A DNA stretch of 35,858 nt, taken from Massilia sp. Root133 (lineage in GTDB: Bacteria; Pseudomonadota; Gammaproteobacteria; Burkholderiales; Burkholderiaceae_D). Position 1 is the stretch's first letter. Every line of letters starts with the position of its first letter. The notes beneath the pieces were generated by a model. The model did not search any database. It saw nothing but the letters and a program-made list of their open reading frames with translations, and had not been told where the DNA came from. This document shows, in pieces, positions 32,911-35,858 of this stretch. Location of the stretch: NCBI RefSeq assembly GCF_001426525.1, contig NZ_LMEW01000019.1:1-35858 (forward strand). Direction: 5' to 3'. Both the position numbers and the translations under genes were made by a program.

Positions 32911-33834
32911 ATGCTCAACGAACGCGAAATCGAAAGCTGCTACCTGGGGCAGTTTATTCCGGTCCACTACCATCACAACATGCTGATGGACCATAACCGC
33001 ATGCACAGCTTCAAGTCCGCGATCTACCACGCCGTGAAGCCGGGCATGAAGGTGCTGGAGCTGGGCGGGGGCACGGGCGTGTTGTCGTACTTCGCCGCCC
33101 AGAACGCGTCCCAGGTCTATTGCGTCGAGTTCAACCCGGACATGGTGCGCGAGGCGCGCCGCTTCCTCGCCATGAACCCGAACGGCCACAAGGTCGAGGT
33201 CATCCATGCGGATGCGTTCGAATACCTGCCGCCGGAACCCGTCGATCTCGTCATCTGCGAAATGATCCACGTCGGCATGCTGCGCGAAAAGCAGGTGGAG
33301 GTAATCGAGTCGTTCAAGCGGCGCTACCTGGCGCGCTTCGGCGGTCCGCTGCCGATCTTCATGCCGGAAGCCGTCATCATGGCCGCGCAGCCGCTGCAGC
33401 TCGAATACGATTTCGAGGGTTTCTACGCACCGATCGTGCAATTCCAGCCGACCAACGTGATTTATCCGGGCACCATCGAGCTGGCGCAGCCTGGCGTGTA
33501 TGCGATCATGGATTTCAGCCAGCCCGTCGGCGACGCGATCGCATGGGAAGGCCAGTTCCGCATGGAGCAGGGCGGCCGCCTGAACGCGCTGCGCTTCATC
33601 ACCAAGAACGTGCTGTCCATCGTCGAAGAACGCGGCACGACGATCGACTGGCTGAACCACTACATGATGCTGCCGCTGGCCACGCCGCTGGACGTGCAGG
33701 CGGGCGACATCGTGCAGGTGAGCTTTGCCTACCGCGCGGGCGGCTCGATTCCGTCGCTCGAAGCGTCGATGCGCGCCGCGGTCGTCGAACGGGCGGGCGT
33801 GCCGGTGCAGGTCCGCGATACCGTCCTGGCCTGA
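32911..33834 (+). CDS. PRMT-like class I methyltransferase
   Basis: The 307-residue protein has a SAM-binding Rossmann core followed by a beta-rich C-terminal half, as in protein arginine methyltransferases. HNMLMDHNRMHSFKSAI (residues 22-38) matches the PRMT helix with the SAM-contacting Arg. VLELGGGTGVLSYFAA (48-63) is motif I, and Glu73 ends strand 2. CEMIHVGMLRE (116-126) carries two glutamates nine residues apart, exactly as in the PRMT double-E loop. IDWLNHYMML (245-254) sits where PRMTs have the THW loop, keeping the Trp. Methylation of guanidino or similar nitrogen is inferred, not shown. ATG 32911 follows GAGGA; ATGs at 32788, 32872 and 32881 are alternatives. A terminator follows at 33849. 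Confidence 0.82.
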   Translation: MLNEREIESCYLGQFIPVHYHHNMLMDHNRMHSFKSAIYHAVKPGMKVLELGGGTGVLSYFAAQNASQVYCVEFNPDMVREARRFLAMNPNGHKVEVIHADAFEYLPPEPVDLVICEMIHVGMLREKQVEVIESFKRRYLARFGGPLPIFMPEAVIMAAQPLQLEYDFEGFYAPIVQFQPTNVIYPGTIELAQPGVYAIMDFSQPVGDAIAWEGQFRMEQGGRLNALRFITKNVLSIVEERGTTIDWLNHYMMLPLATPLDVQAGDIVQVSFAYRAGGSIPSLEASMRAAVVERAGVPVQVRDTVLA

Positions 33835-33848
33835 CCGTTTTCCCCGCC

Positions 33849-33877
33849 GGGGACGGCGTCCGCTCGTCCCCGCTTTT
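33849..33877 (+). terminator. Rho-independent terminator of the PRMT-like gene
   Basis: GGGGACG, a 9-nt loop and CGTCCCC form a perfect 7-bp stem followed by GCTTTTG, 14 bp past the stop. Confidence 0.65.
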
Positions 33878-33996
33878 GCCCCGTTTGTCTCCCCCCGCTG
33901 ACCGTCCGTCGCAGAAACATTGCGGGTTGGCGTCCATACAACTACAGTCACATCGTCGGGCCGCACCGGCCCTTGCCCTGAAAGATGGAGCTGACG

Positions 33997-34197
33997 ATGC
34001 TGGGTTTCCTCGTGTGGTTGGTGTTATTGTTCCTGTGCTGGCCGATCGCGCTGCTGGCGCTCGTGATGTATCCGCTCGTCTGGCTCGTGCTGCTGCCGTT
34101 CCGGCTGCTCGGGATCGGCGTCGAGGCCGTCTTCGAGCTGCTGCGGGCGATCGTCATGCTGCCGGCGCGCGTGCTGGGTGGAGGCGTAAGACGTTGA
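33997..34197 (+). CDS. Small membrane protein
   Basis: The 66-residue product (MLGFLVWLVLLFLCWPIALLALVMYPLVWLVLLPFRLL...) is almost all hydrophobic up to residue 40, with a second amphipathic part to residue 58 and a basic end (GGGVRR). Two short membrane helices are likely. ATG 33997 has GGAG six bases upstream and is chosen over ATG 33985, which has no ribosome site. I do not recognise a family with certainty; similar small proteins occur singly in Massilia-like genomes. No function can be inferred. A short hairpin GGGCCG-CAC-CGGCCC lies at 33958-33972, upstream of the start. Confidence 0.65.
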   Translation: MLGFLVWLVLLFLCWPIALLALVMYPLVWLVLLPFRLLGIGVEAVFELLRAIVMLPARVLGGGVRR

Positions 34198-34308
34198 AAG
34201 TTGACGTCCGGCCAGTGTGCGCCGATTAACAGACGGACACGAACCATTCGCCTATCGTGCCCATACTGATGGCTTTCATTCGACAGCCATGCTTTTAAAG
34301 GAGTGACT

Positions 34309-34539
34309 ATGCGCCTGGACATCTACCGCAGAGCCGAACACGACGGCAAGTTTTCTTACCTGGCCGTCCCCGAGACCCGCAATATCCCCGAGGAAGCCAC
34401 GAATACCGACTGGGAGGTCGAAGCCCGGGCTTTCGAAGTCGACGACGATGCCGGACACCTGCCCGATTACGATATCCAGAACTTGAACGCCCAGCTGGCG
34501 GAAAAAGGCTACGCCGTCACGTCGTCGACGATGCATTGA
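34309..34539 (+). CDS. Small conserved protein, DUF6139-like
   Basis: The 76-residue protein (MRLDIYRRAEHDGKFSYLAVPE...) is acidic and hydrophilic, with no signal or membrane segment. It resembles a short betaproteobacterial family (DUF6139, from memory) of unknown function. A perfect AAGGAG lies five bases before ATG 34309. A GTG two codons earlier is in frame, but it overlaps that ribosome site. A possible promoter (TTGACG at 34201, weak GATTAA 17 bp later) and a small hairpin (34269-34290, ATGGCT/AGCCAT) precede it. Confidence 0.75.
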   Translation: MRLDIYRRAEHDGKFSYLAVPETRNIPEEATNTDWEVEARAFEVDDDAGHLPDYDIQNLNAQLAEKGYAVTSSTMH

Positions 34540-34562
34540 CGCTGTCTCGGTAGCACCACATT

Positions 34563-34616
34563 CGCGGCCGTACGCCGTCCGTCCCGACCAGCCGGGGCGG
34601 AGGGCGTACGGTCGCG
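34563..34616. repeat. Long near-perfect hairpin between the DUF6139-like gene and lpxO
   Basis: The 54-nt sequence folds into about 21 paired positions around an 8-nt loop. CGCG and CGCG close the base, CCGTACGCC pairs with GGCGTACGG, TCCG with CGGA, and CCC with GGG, with one G-G mismatch and two G-U pairs if transcribed to the right. No T-run follows on either side, so it is not a standard terminator. Confidence 0.7.
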
Positions 34617-34659
34617 TATCGCATATGGTATCCTTGCGCCTCGTTCAGTCGGAGGCGTC

Positions 34660-35559
34660 ATGAAGTGGTTCGTAGTCGGTTTTCTCGTGCTCTCGGTCCT
34701 GCACATCCATTTCCGTGGCAAGGTCCGCCTGCCGTTCGGCCGGCAGCTGTTCGACCATTCGTCGTTCATGGCGCCGATCAATATCTTCATGCACCTGTTC
34801 TCGAAGGTGCCCAGCACGCCGTACATCCCGGTCCGTGAATTCCCCGAATTGTCCGTCCTGCAGGACAACTGGCCGACGATCCGTGAGGAAGGCCTGCGCC
34901 TCATCGAGATGAAGAAGATCAAGGCGTCCGAGGAGAACAACGACGCCGGTTTCAATTCCTTCTTCAAGACGGGCTGGAAGCGTTTCTACCTGAAGTGGTA
35001 TGACGCGAGCCACCCGTCGGCCGAGCGCCTGTGTCCGCAGACGTACGCGCTGCTGCAGGGCATCCCGTCGGTGAAGGCGGCGATGTTCGCCGAGCTGCCG
35101 CCGGGCGCGAAGCTGAACCCGCACCGCGACCCGTTCGCGGGCTCGATGCGCTACCACCTGGGGCTGGCCACGCCGAACGACGACCGCTGCTTCATCGAAG
35201 TCGACGGCCAGCGCTACAGCTGGCGCGACGGCCAGGGCGTCATCTTCGACGAAACGTTCATCCACTGGGCCGAGAACGCCAGCGACAGCGACCGCCTGAT
35301 CCTGTTCTGCGACGTCGAGCGCCCGATGCGCTTCGGCTGGATGCAGGCCGTCAACCGCTGGCTGGGCCGCACGATGATGACGGCGGCCGCCTCGCCCAAC
35401 GAGAGCGGCGACCAGACGGGCCTCGTCAGCAAGCTGTTCCGCGTTTCGTACGTGATGGGCCAGTACCGCCGCCGCTACAAGGCGTGGAACAAGACGGCCT
35501 ATAAAGCGACGAAGGTCGCGCTGATCGTGGGCGTCGCGGCACTCGTCTACTACCTCTGA
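34660..35559 (+). CDS. lpxO: LpxO-type aspartyl/asparaginyl beta-hydroxylase (lipid A hydroxylase)
   Basis: The 299-residue protein matches LpxO in length and layout: an N-terminal membrane helix (MKWFVVGFLVLSVLHIHF), a catalytic domain, and a C-terminal hydrophobic segment (KVALIVGVAALVYYL). Iron and 2-oxoglutarate residues are visible: the first His in LNPHRDPFAGSMRYHLGL with the following Asp, the Arg there for 2-oxoglutarate, and the second His in FDETFIHWAENASD. VDGQRYSWRDGQGVIFDET is the family core. LpxO adds a 2-hydroxyl to a lipid A acyl chain at the inner membrane. GGAGG is four bases before ATG. A terminator follows 23 bp after the stop. Another acyl or peptide substrate is possible. 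Confidence 0.9.
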   Translation: MKWFVVGFLVLSVLHIHFRGKVRLPFGRQLFDHSSFMAPINIFMHLFSKVPSTPYIPVREFPELSVLQDNWPTIREEGLRLIEMKKIKASEENNDAGFNSFFKTGWKRFYLKWYDASHPSAERLCPQTYALLQGIPSVKAAMFAELPPGAKLNPHRDPFAGSMRYHLGLATPNDDRCFIEVDGQRYSWRDGQGVIFDETFIHWAENASDSDRLILFCDVERPMRFGWMQAVNRWLGRTMMTAAASPNESGDQTGLVSKLFRVSYVMGQYRRRYKAWNKTAYKATKVALIVGVAALVYYL

Positions 35560-35582
35560 TCCATCTCTCCGACAAAGAAACG

Positions 35583-35605
35583 GGCCGCAATCGCGGCCTT
35601 TTTTT
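35583..35605 (+). terminator. Rho-independent terminator of lpxO
   Basis: GGCCGC-AATC-GCGGCC followed by seven T is a textbook intrinsic terminator. Confidence 0.95.
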
Positions 35606-35618
35606 GTTTCCCAGATTC

Positions 35619-35772
35619 GGGGTCAGAGCACTTTTTTGGGCAAGATCTCCGGCGGAAAAGTGGCCGCCTGCCAGCATACGTTCGCTGTCTTGCGCGGCAC
35701 GTTGTGACGGCGGCACGGGAATGCCGCGATGCCGTCTGATGCGCGGAGTAATTGATCGAAAATGTGCTCTGA
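35619..35772. repeat. REP-like inverted pair (GGGGTCAGAGCAC ... GTGCTCTGA), right arm cut by an IS end
   Basis: GGGGTCAGAGCAC (35619-35631) faces GTGCTCTGA (35764-35772). The first carries the core seen at 16458. Between them is a nested hairpin at 35706-35736 (GACGGC/GCCGTC enclosing CGGCA/TGCCG). The right arm would be expected to continue with CCCC but instead runs into the putative IS terminus. No gene lies in 35606-35769. Confidence 0.6.
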
Positions 35773-35858
35773 GACGTACCGGGTTTAGTGGACATCCCAG
35801 ATAGAGGACAATACGTTCCCATGGATAAGACTAAACCCGACGCTACCGGACGCAAAAG
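35770..35858 (+). mobile_element. Probable left end of an insertion sequence (partial)
   Basis: From about 35770 the sequence TGAGACGTACCGGGTTTAG resembles the TG-starting, CCGGGTTT-containing ends of some IS3-family elements. GAGGA (35804-35808) and an ATG at 35821 follow, as at the start of an orfA gene. The start point is estimated from the broken REP arm. It differs from the IS at the left edge. Confidence 0.45.
35821..35858 (+). CDS. Start of a truncated reading frame, possibly IS OrfA
   Basis: Twelve codons (MDKTKPDATGRK) are open to the window edge. Charged short starts like this are common in IS3-family OrfA proteins, but 12 residues cannot prove it. Confidence 0.35.
   Translation, partial: MDKTKPDATGRK

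Noticed and set aside
34563..34616. Intrinsic terminator of the DUF6139-like gene
   Set aside because: The stem is strong, but no T-run follows it on either strand.

Overview
The window looks like chromosomal DNA of a high-GC betaproteobacterium, most likely Oxalobacteraceae of the Massilia/Telluria type. This is inferred from gene content: two tandem SurA-like parvulins behind yciB-bolA, the block mltG-tmk-holB-pilZ-tatD, secreted chitinase and cellulase, an LpxO-type lipid A hydroxylase, and REP-type repeats with a GGGGTCAGAGC core. It was not tested against a database. I saw no rRNA, tRNA, CRISPR array, plasmid or phage structural genes. Both edges lie in different insertion sequences: the tail of an IS3-family element at 1-134, and what looks like the start of another from about 35770.

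Layout. 152-3385 (minus): DUF1304 protein and GNAT acetyltransferase, then a secreted SGNH/GDSL hydrolase and an exported nucleoside hydrolase-like protein. 3471-8091 (minus): selO, msrB, yciB, a BolA-family gene and two parvulin isomerases, a stress/protein-quality group. 8300-12103 (plus): AlkK-like acyl-CoA ligase and a fused enoyl-CoA hydratase/3-hydroxyacyl-CoA dehydrogenase, i.e. activation plus two steps of beta-oxidation. 12093-15301: membrane protein divergent from a TetR regulator, an MFS exporter and a secreted protein of unknown function. 15320-19383 (minus): GH5 glycosidase behind a LacI-type operator, a metabolite:H+ symporter behind a four-copy 11-bp repeat operator, and a divergent tyrosine recombinase. 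19509-21174 (plus): DUF1737, Dabb and SDR genes. 21153-26147 (minus): ygfZ, DUF4936, TANGO2/NRDE, GH18 chitinase with two CBMs, and an amidohydrolase. 26252-31403 (plus): mltG-tmk-holB-pilZ, a GNAT gene, a REP pair, tatD and a secreted ankyrin protein. 31405-35559: a PAS-GAF-GGDEF diguanylate cyclase divergent from a PRMT-like methyltransferase, two small proteins, and lpxO.

Most genes are core or ordinary accessory genes. The most interesting signals are: a bacterial methyltransferase with the double-glutamate loop of protein arginine methyltransferases (32911-33834); a chitinase leader able to form two mutually exclusive hairpins, one burying its Shine-Dalgarno sequence (23973-24007); a selO gene whose conserved N-terminus lies upstream of any ATG/GTG/TTG, with ATC as the best-placed start; a four-fold 11-bp GTAAG operator overlapping the 3' end of the recombinase gene; and a 14-bp exact direct repeat bracketing the DUF1737 gene beside that recombinase. 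No stretch without a gene exceeds about 300 bp; the longest, 35560-35858, holds a terminator, a REP-like inverted pair and the start of an IS.
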